From Chitinophagaceae bacterium (GTDB lineage: Bacteria > Bacteroidota > Bacteroidia > Chitinophagales > Chitinophagaceae), in the NCBI GenBank assembly GCA_019454915.1, contig JACFNM010000137.1, positions 1-9,995 on the forward strand: a DNA stretch of 9,995 nt, in the 5' to 3' direction. The position numbers were made by a program, and so were the translations under genes. The notes beneath the pieces are model-generated. The model was not told where the DNA came from and did no database searches. It worked only from the letters and a program-made list of their open reading frames with translations. The first letter of the stretch is position 1, and every line of letters starts with the position of its first letter. Shown piece by piece: positions 1 through 7,303 of the stretch.

Positions 1-1
1 C

Positions 2-1084
2 ATTATTGAAAACATCAACAGGCAGGTGCGGCTGATAGATGACGATATTGAGAACAATAATCAGGAGATCAACAGGCTAAAGAGAGAGTTGGATACCCTA
101 AAAGTACAATACGCGCGAACCATTGAATACGCGTACAAAAACCGCAGCAGCTATGATATGCTGAATTTTATTTTTTCCTCCGTAAGTTTTAACGACGCAG
201 TGAAGCGAATCGCCTACCTGAGAGCTTACCGCGAATACAGGGAAAAGCAAGTTGAAAACATCTATCAAACGCAGGTTCTGCTGGCGCAAAAAAATGAGAC
301 CCTCTCTTCCAACAAAACACTGAAGACCCAAACGCTATCAGAGCAAAGCAAGCAAATAAAGAAGCTGGAAGAGGAGAAAAAACAAAAAGATGCCGTTGTC
401 GTTCAGTTGAAGTCGAAAGAAGCTGAATTAGGAAAACAGCTCGCTTCCAAAAGAAAGTTAGAGAATAATATAAAAAATTCTATTGCGGCCATAATCCGAA
501 GAGAAATCATGGAAGCCGAAAAGGTAGAAAAAGCGAGGCGAGAAGCCGCTGCCAAGGCTGCCGGAACTACGGCGAAAACGACCACCACCGCCGCAACTGC
601 TAGAACTTCAACCCGCGCCAGCAATACCTTAGAAAATACGCCCGAGGTAACAGCCGTCTCAGTCGGGTTTGAAAATAACAGACGAAAGCTGCCATGGCCG
701 GTGGGCAAAGGAGAAATCACCGGTCCTTTCGGGAGGCATAAAATTGAAGGTACCCGTTTATTCGAAGACAATATTGGCATCTATATTCAAACCAATATTG
801 GCGCGCCCGTCAAAGCAGTATATGAAGGAACGGTTTCTTCCGTACACAACTTCGGTGCAGTCTCAGCCGTTACCATCAGGCACGGAAAATATCTCACCAC
901 CTATTATAATTTAACGGGCATCAGTGTTTCTAAGGACCAGGAAGTAAAATTAGGACAGGAAATAGGGAAAGCAGCCGAATCTGAAGACGAGGAGGGTATC
1001 GGCAAGGTTCTCTTTGTTGTTACCGTGGTGGTAGGCAACAGCCCCAAATATCTAAATCCCGAGGACTGGATTAAACCTCGGTAA
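2..1084 (+). CDS. EnvC-like murein hydrolase activator, 5' end missing
   Basis: Probable periplasmic activator of cell-wall amidases during cell separation (EnvC/NlpD group). The reading frame is open to the left edge, so the GTG at 26 is unlikely to be the true start; signal peptide and first coiled-coil turns lie outside the window. Seen: a long charged coiled coil (to about nt 530), an Ala/Thr-rich linker (about nt 535-640), then a C-terminal LytM/M23-type domain opening with LPWPVGKGEITGPFG (about nt 689-733), as in EnvC. The zinc ligands of active M23 peptidases are not preserved: the usual HxGxD position reads NIGIY, and the HxH near the end is replaced (YYNL, then LFVVTV). This fits a non-catalytic activator; the amidase partner is not in the window. 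Stop TAA at 1082-1084. An SDR gene follows after 44 bp. Family assignment is secure; partner and exact role are inferred. Confidence 0.93.
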   Translation: MIENINRQVRLIDDDIENNNQEINRLKRELDTLKVQYARTIEYAYKNRSSYDMLNFIFSSVSFNDAVKRIAYLRAYREYREKQVENIYQTQVLLAQKNETLSSNKTLKTQTLSEQSKQIKKLEEEKKQKDAVVVQLKSKEAELGKQLASKRKLENNIKNSIAAIIRREIMEAEKVEKARREAAAKAAGTTAKTTTTAATARTSTRASNTLENTPEVTAVSVGFENNRRKLPWPVGKGEITGPFGRHKIEGTRLFEDNIGIYIQTNIGAPVKAVYEGTVSSVHNFGAVSAVTIRHGKYLTTYYNLTGISVSKDQEVKLGQEIGKAAESEDEEGIGKVLFVVTVVVGNSPKYLNPEDWIKPR

Positions 1085-1128
1085 AAAATAAGACTTAGTT
1101 TCGGTAGCTTGCAATCAAATAGAAAATC

Positions 1129-1947
1129 ATGTCTTTTGAAGGAAAAAAGGCTTTCATTACCGGGGCCAGCAGAGGTATTGGAAAAGCCATCGCTTTGCGC
1201 CTCGCAAAAGAAGGGGCGCAAATTGTTATCGCAGCTAAATCCATAGAGGAAAATCCCCGGTTGGGCGGAACGATTTTTTCTGCCGCCGCGGAAATAGAAG
1301 CAGCAGGAGGGAAAGCCCTGCCGGTAGCCTGCGATATCCGGTTCGAAGACCAAATAAACGATGCTGTCGAAAAGGCGGCAGCGGCATTCGGTGGAATAGA
1401 TATTCTGATAAATAATGCCTCGGCTATTTCCCTCACCGGCACCGAACAAACTGAACCTAAACGCTTTGACCTGATGCACGACATTAACGTCAGGGGAACT
1501 TTTTTTGTGAGCCGGGCCTGCATCCCTCACTTACGGAGAGGGAACAACCCACATATTCTGAATTTGTCTCCTCCCTTAAACCTCGAGCCTTCATGGTTCG
1601 GAAAACATCTGGCCTATACCCTCAGCAAGTATAATATGACTATGATTGCCATCGGTCTCGCAGACGAATTAAAGAATGACAAGATTGGGGTGAATACCCT
1701 TTGGCCAAGGACGACCATCGCTACCGCAGCCGTTCGAAACCTGTTAGGCGGCGAAGCATTAATCAACAGGAGTCGTACTCCTGAAATCGTTGCAGACGCC
1801 GCTTATTATATTCTGTCACGCTCCGCCGAAACCTGCACGGGTAATTCTTTTATTGACGAAACGGTGCTCAACGAGGAAGGCATTACTGACTTGGAAAAAT
1901 ACAGCGTCGTGCCCGGAGGTCCATTATATACAGATCTCTTTTTATGA
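1129..1947 (+). CDS. SDR-family oxidoreductase, HSDL2-like
   Basis: Cytoplasmic NAD(P)-dependent short-chain dehydrogenase/reductase of 272 residues, a normal length for a single Rossmann-fold SDR. Visible motifs: cofactor-binding TGASRGIG (residues 11-18), D69, NNAS (95-98), N120, and the catalytic S147, Y163 and K167 (YTLSK). The stretch from NVRGTFF through NPHILNLSPPLNL and the later LWPRT is typical of the group named after human hydroxysteroid dehydrogenase-like protein 2. The C-terminal SCP2 lipid-carrier domain of the animal protein is absent, as is usual in bacteria. Substrate is unknown; fatty or sterol-like hydroxyacyl compounds are only a guess from the family name. No signal peptide. 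The gene may be read through from the envC-like gene 44 bp upstream; a 7-bp hairpin lies just after the stop. Start ATG at 1129 puts the glycine motif at the normal distance from the N-terminus. Confidence 0.93.
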   Translation: MSFEGKKAFITGASRGIGKAIALRLAKEGAQIVIAAKSIEENPRLGGTIFSAAAEIEAAGGKALPVACDIRFEDQINDAVEKAAAAFGGIDILINNASAISLTGTEQTEPKRFDLMHDINVRGTFFVSRACIPHLRRGNNPHILNLSPPLNLEPSWFGKHLAYTLSKYNMTMIAIGLADELKNDKIGVNTLWPRTTIATAAVRNLLGGEALINRSRTPEIVADAAYYILSRSAETCTGNSFIDETVLNEEGITDLEKYSVVPGGPLYTDLFL

Positions 1948-1962
1948 TACGGATTGACTGCT

Positions 1963-1980
1963 ATAGGAAGTTTTTCCTAT
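1963..1980 (+). terminator. short hairpin after SDR gene
   Basis: Perfect inverted repeat ATAGGAA / TTCCTAT (1963-1969 and 1974-1980) with a 4-nt GTTT loop, 15 bp after the SDR stop. It is not followed by a clear T-run, so it is a weak or partial terminator at best; it could also be an mRNA-stabilising hairpin or chance. Confidence 0.35.
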
Positions 1981-2033
1981 CTTAACGCTGTATATCTTAG
2001 CACTAATCCCTTATTTCGTCCAATCGGCTAGCC

Positions 2034-3008
2034 ATGAAACTTTCAAAAATCACACTCACTGTTCTCTTGCTGATAGCATTCCAATACGCATCAGCCTGGG
2101 GTTTCTATACACACCGGGCCATCAACTATCAAGCGGTATTCCTGTTACCCCCCGGTATGATGACATTCTATAAACAGCATATTGAATTCCTGTCCGAACA
2201 CGCCGTAGACCCCGATAAAAGGAGGTATATAGTGACCGGCGAGGGTCCGAGGCATTTTATAGACCTTGACCAATACGGCGACTATCCTTTTGAAGATTTA
2301 CCTCAATCATGGAATGGGGCAGTGAAAAAATATGGTGAAGACCATCTTCAAAGCCATGGCATCGTACCCTGGTGGATCCAAATCATGCATCAGCGGCTCA
2401 CCAAAGCCTTTCATGAAAAAAATTTTGCAGCTATCCTGAAACTATCGGCAGAATTGGGACATTACGTTGCAGATGCGCATGTACCGTTGCACGCTCATAG
2501 TAATTATAACGGCCAACAAACCGGGCAGCAAGGTATCCATGCCTTTTGGGAAAGTCGGGTGCCCGAGTTGCTTGCCGGAAAAGAATTCGATTATTTTATT
2601 GGAAAAGCAGTTTACATTTCCAAACCAGCTACCTTCGTTCGGGAACGCATTCTGGAGAGTTTTTTGGCTGCGGACACGGTTTTGCAGACCGAAAAGCAAC
2701 TTTCCCGGGAATTTCCCCCTGATCAGAAATATGCCTATGAGGAGAGAAATGGTTCTGTTATCCGCCAATACGCTTCCTCCTTTACGATTGCCTTCAATCA
2801 ACGCCTGCAGGGCATGGTGGAGCGCCGGATGCGGCAGTCTATCTTTGGCATTGCCTCCTTCTGGTATACCGCGTGGCTCAACGCCGGCCAGCCGTCCTTA
2901 CAATCACCGTCGGAAGTAACCTTTTCACCCGCCGATTTGAAGGATTTTGAAGAATTAAACCTGCTTTGGAAATCAGGAGCCTCAAAAGGCAGGTCTTGCG
3001 AGAATTGA
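2034..3008 (+). CDS. Exported zinc-dependent phospholipase C / P1-nuclease-like protein
   Basis: Secreted or periplasmic protein of 324 residues in the all-helical trinuclear-zinc phospholipase C/S1-P1 nuclease fold. A signal peptide (KLSK, hydrophobic core, QYASA) would be cut after A21, leaving W22 as the mature N-terminus. That matters because Trp1 of this fold binds zinc through its backbone; here WGFYTH places a His at mature position 6, as in P1 nuclease. Other likely ligands: H74/D77 in RHFIDLD, H119, the pair H143-x3-D147 (GHYVADAH), and H169-x3-E173 (IHAFWE). The C-terminal roughly 100 residues show no motif I recognise. Whether the substrate is phospholipid, nucleic acid or something else cannot be decided from sequence. 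It sits 86 bp after the SDR gene and 70 bp before serC, with no obvious pathway link to either. Start chosen because the signal peptide begins directly at this ATG. Confidence 0.9.
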   Translation: MKLSKITLTVLLLIAFQYASAWGFYTHRAINYQAVFLLPPGMMTFYKQHIEFLSEHAVDPDKRRYIVTGEGPRHFIDLDQYGDYPFEDLPQSWNGAVKKYGEDHLQSHGIVPWWIQIMHQRLTKAFHEKNFAAILKLSAELGHYVADAHVPLHAHSNYNGQQTGQQGIHAFWESRVPELLAGKEFDYFIGKAVYISKPATFVRERILESFLAADTVLQTEKQLSREFPPDQKYAYEERNGSVIRQYASSFTIAFNQRLQGMVERRMRQSIFGIASFWYTAWLNAGQPSLQSPSEVTFSPADLKDFEELNLLWKSGASKGRSCEN

Positions 3009-3010
3009 TG

Positions 3011-3018
3011 TATCTTTG
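3011..3018 (+). promoter_or_regulatory. candidate -7 element upstream of serC
   Basis: TATCTTTG matches the Bacteroidota -7 consensus TAnnTTTG exactly and lies 60 bp before the serC start, just after the stop of the preceding gene. No convincing -33 TTTG is found at the usual spacing, so this is only half a promoter by sequence. Confidence 0.35.
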
Positions 3019-3078
3019 GCGCCCTCAACGAATGCGTGACCCGTATGATATGGGTTTATCAATTTTCAACATTATACG

Positions 3079-4146
3079 ATGAAATATAATTTTAATGCAG
3101 GTCCAAGTATCCTTCCGAACGAGGTATTTGAACAAGCCAGTCAGGGTGTTCTTAACTTCAACAACACGGGGCTGTCCATACTGGAGATAGGGCACCGGAC
3201 GCCGCTTTTCCAGGGAGTATTGGACGAAGCCCGCCAAACCGTGAGAGAACTCATGCATTTGAACGCCGACCATGAAGTGTTGTTTCTGCACGGGGGAGCT
3301 ACCACCCAGTTCTTCCAGATTCCCATGAACCTCCTGGACGAACATGCAAAAGCCGCCTACCTGGATTGCGGGGTATGGGGAACAAAACCCATTAAAGAAG
3401 CACCCCTCTTCGGACAAATTGAAGTAGTCGCTTCCTCTAAGGATAAGAACTATTCCTATATCCCCAGGCATTTCACCATTCCCGCTGATGCCGCTTATTT
3501 TCATTACACCACCAACAATACTATAGAAGGAACCCAGATGCATTGTGTGCCGGAAACCCCGGTACCGCTCGTCGCGGATATGAGCAGTGATATCCTGAGC
3601 CGTTCTATAGATTTTAATAAGTTTTCATTGATCTATGCCGGCGCTCAGAAAAACATAGGCGCGGCAGGCGTAACCCTCGTTGTAGTCAATAAAAATGTTC
3701 TTGGCAAAGTGAGTCGTAAGATTCCTTCAATGATGGACTACAGAAAGCATATCGAGAACGGGTCCATGCTAAATACCCCGCCCGTTTTTGCCATCTACGT
3801 TTGTATGCTGAACCTGCGCTGGTTAAAAGCACAGGGGGGAGTGGAAGCCATTGAAAAAATAAACAACCAAAAAGCCGATCTGCTTTATCAAACTTTGGAT
3901 AGTTTACCCCTCTTCAAGCCAACGGTGGTTAAAGAAGACCGAAGCAAAATGAATGTGGTATTCGTAATGGACGATCCAGAACAGGAAAAAGCATTCCTCG
4001 ACTTATGTAAGCAGGAAGGAATGGCAGGCGTGAAGGGACATCGAAGCGTCGGCGGATTCAGAATATCACTATACAACGCTTTACCTCTGAGCAGTGTGCA
4101 GATATTAACGGATTTGATGAAGCACTTTGCTCAGAAGCGGGGATAA
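3079..4146 (+). CDS. serC: Phosphoserine aminotransferase
   Basis: PLP enzyme of the cytosol that transaminates 3-phosphohydroxypyruvate with glutamate to O-phosphoserine, the second step of serine synthesis; SerC proteins often also serve pyridoxal-phosphate synthesis. At 355 residues it is full length. Motifs: N-terminal YNFNAGPSILP (3-13), H39-R40 in EIGHRTP, the cofactor-phosphate loop HGGAT (71-75), W100 stacking on PLP, D167 binding the pyridine nitrogen, Q190 and the Schiff-base lysine K191 (YAGAQKNIG), and the C-terminal GHRSVGGFRISLYN segment that carries the substrate-binding arginines. A DUF1015 gene follows after 23 bp, so the two are probably co-transcribed. No serA or serB lies in the window. 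The start is fixed by the conserved N-terminus; there is no strong Shine-Dalgarno sequence, which is normal for this phylum. Confidence 0.98.
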   Translation: MKYNFNAGPSILPNEVFEQASQGVLNFNNTGLSILEIGHRTPLFQGVLDEARQTVRELMHLNADHEVLFLHGGATTQFFQIPMNLLDEHAKAAYLDCGVWGTKPIKEAPLFGQIEVVASSKDKNYSYIPRHFTIPADAAYFHYTTNNTIEGTQMHCVPETPVPLVADMSSDILSRSIDFNKFSLIYAGAQKNIGAAGVTLVVVNKNVLGKVSRKIPSMMDYRKHIENGSMLNTPPVFAIYVCMLNLRWLKAQGGVEAIEKINNQKADLLYQTLDSLPLFKPTVVKEDRSKMNVVFVMDDPEQEKAFLDLCKQEGMAGVKGHRSVGGFRISLYNALPLSSVQILTDLMKHFAQKRG

Positions 4147-4169
4147 GCGGAGTATTATAAAAAGAAATT

Positions 4170-5399
4170 ATGGCACAAATAGCACCATTTAATGCATTAA
4201 GACCACAGGCACAATTTGCTAAGCAGGTAGCATCTCTTCCCTATGACGTACTGAACCGAAAGGAAGCCAGGGAATTGGTAAGGGGCGTTCCTTATTCTTT
4301 TTTGCATATTACAAAAGCAGAAATTGATCTTCCAGAAACGGTGGACATACATGACGAAAAAGTATATGAAAAAGCAAAAGAAAATTTGCAAACCTTCATA
4401 CAGCGTGAAATATTGTTTCGGGAGAGTAAGGCCTGTTATTATATTTACCAGCTAACCATGAATGGCAGGAGTCAGACAGGGTTAGTTTGCACTTCTTCGG
4501 TTGACGATTATGAAAACAACATCATTAAAAAGCATGAGCACACCCGCCCCGAAAAGGAGCAGGACCGTATCCGGCATATTACTACCACCGGCGCTCAAAC
4601 GGGAAATGTATTCCTGGCTTATCGGAATGTTGCGGAAATAGACGCATTAATTGAAAAGTGGAAAAAGGATAAGAAGCCGGTGTATGAATTTGTTGCGGAG
4701 GACAGTATTGAACATACGTTGTGGGTCATCAATGATGACAAAACCATTGATTTGATAACAAAAATATTTTCCGAAAAAGTTGAATGTACTTATATAGCCG
4801 ACGGGCATCACCGTGCCGCCAGCGCCGGTAAAGTCAGACTAACTGCTGCCGGAGATGCAGAGGGAGCCAACTATTTCCTTACTACCTTATTTCCTGCCTC
4901 CCAATTAAAGATTCTGGATTATAACCGCGTCGTAAAATCGCTCAACGATATCGGGGAAGAGGACTTTTTAAAACGGGTTGGGGAAAAATTCGAAATAGAA
5001 GCGATGAACTCAGCAGTGCAACCGGAACAATTGCATGAGTTCGGCATGTACCTCTCCGGAAGATGGTACCGCCTGATTGCCAGGGAAGGTACCTTCGGTA
5101 ACGACCCGATCGGCGTGCTGGACGTGACTATTCTCCAGAATAATCTTCTTGCTCCTATTCTGGACATAGAAGACCCCAGAACGGATAACCGGATTGACTT
5201 TATCGGAGGAATAAGAGGACTCTCTGAACTGGAGAAAAGAGTCAACAGTGGGGAAATGAAGGTGGCCTTTAGTATGTACCCCGTAAGCATCCAACAATTA
5301 TTTGAGATCGCTGATAGCGGAAGTGTGATGCCGCCCAAAAGCACCTGGTTCGAACCCAAATTGCGGGACGGATTACTAACACACCTGATTGATGATTAG
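4170..5399 (+). CDS. DUF1015 family protein, serC-linked
   Basis: Full-length member (409 residues) of the DUF1015 family, cytoplasmic, with no signal peptide or membrane segment. Conserved blocks: the N-terminal IAPFNALRP (4-12) and SLPYDV; KHEHTRPEKEQDR (from K121); TTTGAQTGNVFLAY; the hallmark ADGHHRAAS (210-218), and near the end DPRTDNRIDFIGG. The DGHHR signature resembles the active-site loop of ParB-fold nucleotide-using enzymes such as SerK-type serine kinases; this likeness is my inference. It lies 23 bp downstream of serC, and serC/serA/DUF1015 neighbourhoods recur in Bacteroidota, so a role in serine or phosphoserine metabolism is likely but not shown by the sequence. It ends only 16 bp from the convergent beta-helix gene, and no clear hairpin terminator is visible between them. 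Confidence 0.93.
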   Translation: MAQIAPFNALRPQAQFAKQVASLPYDVLNRKEARELVRGVPYSFLHITKAEIDLPETVDIHDEKVYEKAKENLQTFIQREILFRESKACYYIYQLTMNGRSQTGLVCTSSVDDYENNIIKKHEHTRPEKEQDRIRHITTTGAQTGNVFLAYRNVAEIDALIEKWKKDKKPVYEFVAEDSIEHTLWVINDDKTIDLITKIFSEKVECTYIADGHHRAASAGKVRLTAAGDAEGANYFLTTLFPASQLKILDYNRVVKSLNDIGEEDFLKRVGEKFEIEAMNSAVQPEQLHEFGMYLSGRWYRLIAREGTFGNDPIGVLDVTILQNNLLAPILDIEDPRTDNRIDFIGGIRGLSELEKRVNSGEMKVAFSMYPVSIQQLFEIADSGSVMPPKSTWFEPKLRDGLLTHLIDD

Positions 5400-5415
5400 T
5401 TTTCCGACAACTCGT

Positions 5416-6663
5416 TTAATTCCGGATTAGGTTCTGCAGCACTAAATTTTTGATTTCGGATTTGTCAATCGAATAAACGACGGGCTCTGCTTTCGGACCC
5501 GCATAAATTCCATTCAGGAACGTACAGTTTGCTATGGGAGATTCTATCAAAATCAAAGCCTCTCCCGTACTCATCAGATTCATGGCATGCATATCATGGA
5601 TCCGTCCGGGCAGGGATGGTTTGCCATAACCCCGTCCACCCACAAGCATACTATTGTACCTCGCTTTGGCCACTATGCCGTTAATATAAATATGATGGAT
5701 ACCGGCACTATCAACCGCTCTTATGGCAACTGCACGTGTATTCGTTTCGCATTGAATATTGGTAATCGTTATCTCTTCAATATCATCCTGCGGACCGTAC
5801 CAGCCACTTGCCGTAATCATCGTAGAATGGAAATCACCAATCACATGGTTCGGATTCACCTCACCCAAACTGGTAAGCGCAATGAAGTCATCCTCTGTTG
5901 TGCCTGAGATATTATTAATCCGAAAATATTTGCATCCCTGCCTGAGGTCAATTCCATCTCGGTTATGTACCACTTTCCTTTCCCCGTTGACCCACTGTTC
6001 TTCGGGAAGGTGAAATACAATATCCGAAATATCGGCATTCAGGGTACGCTCAAAACTAATCGCCCATGCATGGGAATTTTCGATGGTCACATTCTGCAGG
6101 GTAAAGCCATTTACATAGGCCATCAGAATCATAATATTCCGCCAGTCGCCTTTTTGCTTCCTATCCTTTCTACCCGCATCACTACCATAACTTACTCTCC
6201 CCGGCTGAGGCGCTAAAACCAATGTCCTCGCCGCATCGCCCGTAGCCCTGGGATTATCCGCCCCCCGAAGAACAACCCGCCCGATTCCTATTATCCGGAT
6301 ATTGGTATTCCAGGCAATATCCTTCTCCCCGATGATAATATTATCACTGCGAAACATATTATCCCTGCAGCTGTCTGATAATTGAATCTGGCAATTTTCG
6401 AGAATGACCGTTATATCCGATGGCAGTAAAATAGCTTTGTCAACTTTCCATGAATTGGCACCATTCGCATTAAAAGCCGGGATAACTATCGTTTTTGTCG
6501 CTTTCGCTGCAGAATCCACGGCAGCCTGAATCCGCTCCGTATCACTACCCCGAAAATCATTAGGGGTGATATAATCCTGCTTTCGGGTCAACTGATTCTG
6601 TGCATGAATCGGAGTCAATGACAATAACAAACAAACGCCAAACAAACAATCAATAAACTTCAT
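5416..6663 (-). CDS. Exported right-handed beta-helix protein, GH28/pectate-lyase-like
   Basis: Secreted protein of 415 residues. A signal peptide (MKFIDCLFGVCLLLSLTPIHA) ends at A21, with Q22 as likely first mature residue. The N-terminal block DFRGSDTERIQAAVDSA (36-52) followed by TIVIPA is typical of the pectate-lyase-superfamily/GH28 beta-helix; repeated short coils of the type NVTIEN, NNISG, ITITNIQ and MNLMS follow. Two GH28-like acid motifs are present, N234-R-D236 and D258-D259 (TEDDFIALTS). The GHG histidine motif expected about 20-30 residues later is missing, and the RIK motif appears only as TRAVAIRAV (309-317). It is therefore related to polygalacturonases but may have another activity, for example on a different uronic or deoxy sugar polymer. 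It probably has its own promoter (6699-6727). Sulfatase and fuconate dehydratase genes upstream on the same strand suggest glycan breakdown. Family fold is secure; substrate is unknown. Confidence 0.88.
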   Translation of the reverse strand: MKFIDCLFGVCLLLSLTPIHAQNQLTRKQDYITPNDFRGSDTERIQAAVDSAAKATKTIVIPAFNANGANSWKVDKAILLPSDITVILENCQIQLSDSCRDNMFRSDNIIIGEKDIAWNTNIRIIGIGRVVLRGADNPRATGDAARTLVLAPQPGRVSYGSDAGRKDRKQKGDWRNIMILMAYVNGFTLQNVTIENSHAWAISFERTLNADISDIVFHLPEEQWVNGERKVVHNRDGIDLRQGCKYFRINNISGTTEDDFIALTSLGEVNPNHVIGDFHSTMITASGWYGPQDDIEEITITNIQCETNTRAVAIRAVDSAGIHHIYINGIVAKARYNSMLVGGRGYGKPSLPGRIHDMHAMNLMSTGEALILIESPIANCTFLNGIYAGPKAEPVVYSIDKSEIKNLVLQNLIRN

Positions 6664-6698
6664 TATAAACGATTAATTACAATAAACGGCGATCATGT

Positions 6699-6727
6699 CA
6701 AAATTAAGCAGAATTCGTTTTTGTCAA
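6699..6727 (-). promoter_or_regulatory. Bacteroidota-type promoter for the beta-helix gene
   Basis: Read on the minus strand, TAATTTTG (6706-6699) is an exact TAnnTTTG -7 element, and TTG (6727-6725) lies 18 nt upstream as a -33 element. Transcription would start near 6692, giving a leader of roughly 30 nt before the ATG at 6663. Spacing and sequence both fit; no experimental support. Confidence 0.5.
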
Positions 6728-6745
6728 TCGTTTCGTTACTGCCCC

Positions 6746-6840
6746 AAACGTTAAATTGTCGCCTGACCCGGGAAAATATTTTTTGCCCGCCCATCCCACG
6801 TCCCGATAGCATTTGGCTTTCAAATCGTCTAAACGTTTCA
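6746..6840. promoter_or_regulatory. two AAACGTT palindromic sites, possible LacI-type operators
   Basis: AAACGTT occurs at 6746-6752 (in CAAACGTTAA) and at 6831-6837 (in CTAAACGTTTCA, whose complement TGAAACGTTTAG is close to the LacI/CcpA-family operator form TGAAACGTTTCA). Both lie upstream of the beta-helix gene promoter, 85 bp apart. No LacI-type regulator is in the window. Such short AT-rich palindromes can arise by chance, so this is a weak call. The rest of 6664-6887 shows no gene or RNA I can recognise. Confidence 0.25.
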
Positions 6841-6887
6841 TGAACCGGCGATAAGTGATTACAATTGTGCGCTATTTTAAAGCATTA

Positions 6888-7303
6888 TTATTCCTTCTTC
6901 AAAATTTCTTTTAGTGCCTTTCCTTTTGCGGTGAGGCGGTACTTTTGGGTTGGGCTGTTGGGAGAATCGGGTTGTGTCATTTCTATAAATTCGCTATCCA
7001 AAGCAGGGTACAAATAATTCTTTCTAAAGGTTTGCCCATGTCTCAGTTACAATAAATTCATTAATTCACTTCTTGAATATTCATGCTGCATTAATAGAAT
7101 CAATGCTTTCACTTGGTCGGTGCCGGTTCTTTTCTCCATAGTGTTACCCTGAACTCTTCTTCCTGCACAAGTTCAGGTTCACGCAGTCCGCCAGCAATAC
7201 AGGAATGTATCATATTCAGAATACCGGTACCCAACCGCTCAATAAATCCCGCCAGGTAAAGCGGTTTTGCCAGCAGGGGATTGAGAGGGAAAGATGCATG
7301 GGG
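6888..7303 (-). pseudogene. Remnant of RecG-like/AlbA_2-type ATP-binding protein with Fic-like C-terminal domain
   Basis: Decayed 3' part of a gene, too broken to be listed as one open frame. From 7303 the minus strand reads PHASFPLNPLLAKPLYLAGF, then IERLGTGILNMIHSC, REPELVQEEEFRVTLWRK, and stops at 7109-7111. This is the end of the HATPase-like domain found in RecG-like/AlbA_2 ATP-binding proteins. A second frame, overlapping at 7109-7139, continues with TGTDQVKALILLMQHEYSRS, meets an in-frame TAA at 7047-7049 where an LGLRH-type residue is expected, then goes on with TFRKNYLYPALDSEFIEMTQ and SPTQKYRLTAKGKALKEIL to a stop at 6888-6890. That part is the winged-helix C-terminus of the same family. 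So there is at least one frameshift, one nonsense codon and loss of the first two thirds (intact members have roughly 450-500 residues). Intact relatives are accessory genes of unclear role, often suspected to regulate transcription or take part in defence. Family call is from recalled motifs. Confidence 0.82.

Noticed and set aside
904..1530. 208-residue minus-strand open frame across the envC-like and SDR genes
   Set aside because: It is antisense to two clearly conserved genes and its translation shows no family motif or plausible domain.
1991..2000. TATATCTTAG as a -7 element for the phospholipase-C-like gene
   Set aside because: It differs from TAnnTTTG at a conserved base and has no -33 element at the usual distance.
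3025..3543. 172-residue minus-strand open frame inside serC
   Set aside because: Shadow of the highly conserved serC reading frame; composition and lack of motifs argue against coding.
4919..5359. 146-residue minus-strand open frame inside the DUF1015 gene
   Set aside because: Antisense shadow of a conserved gene with no recognisable domain.
5400..5415. Bidirectional terminator between the convergent DUF1015 and beta-helix genes
   Set aside because: The 16 bp gap and its flanks contain no stem of useful length.
7148..7177. CCTGAACT / AGTTCAGG inverted repeat with a 14-nt loop
   Set aside because: It falls inside the recognisable coding part of the relic (REPELVQEEEFRV), has no T-run, and is best explained as chance within former coding sequence.
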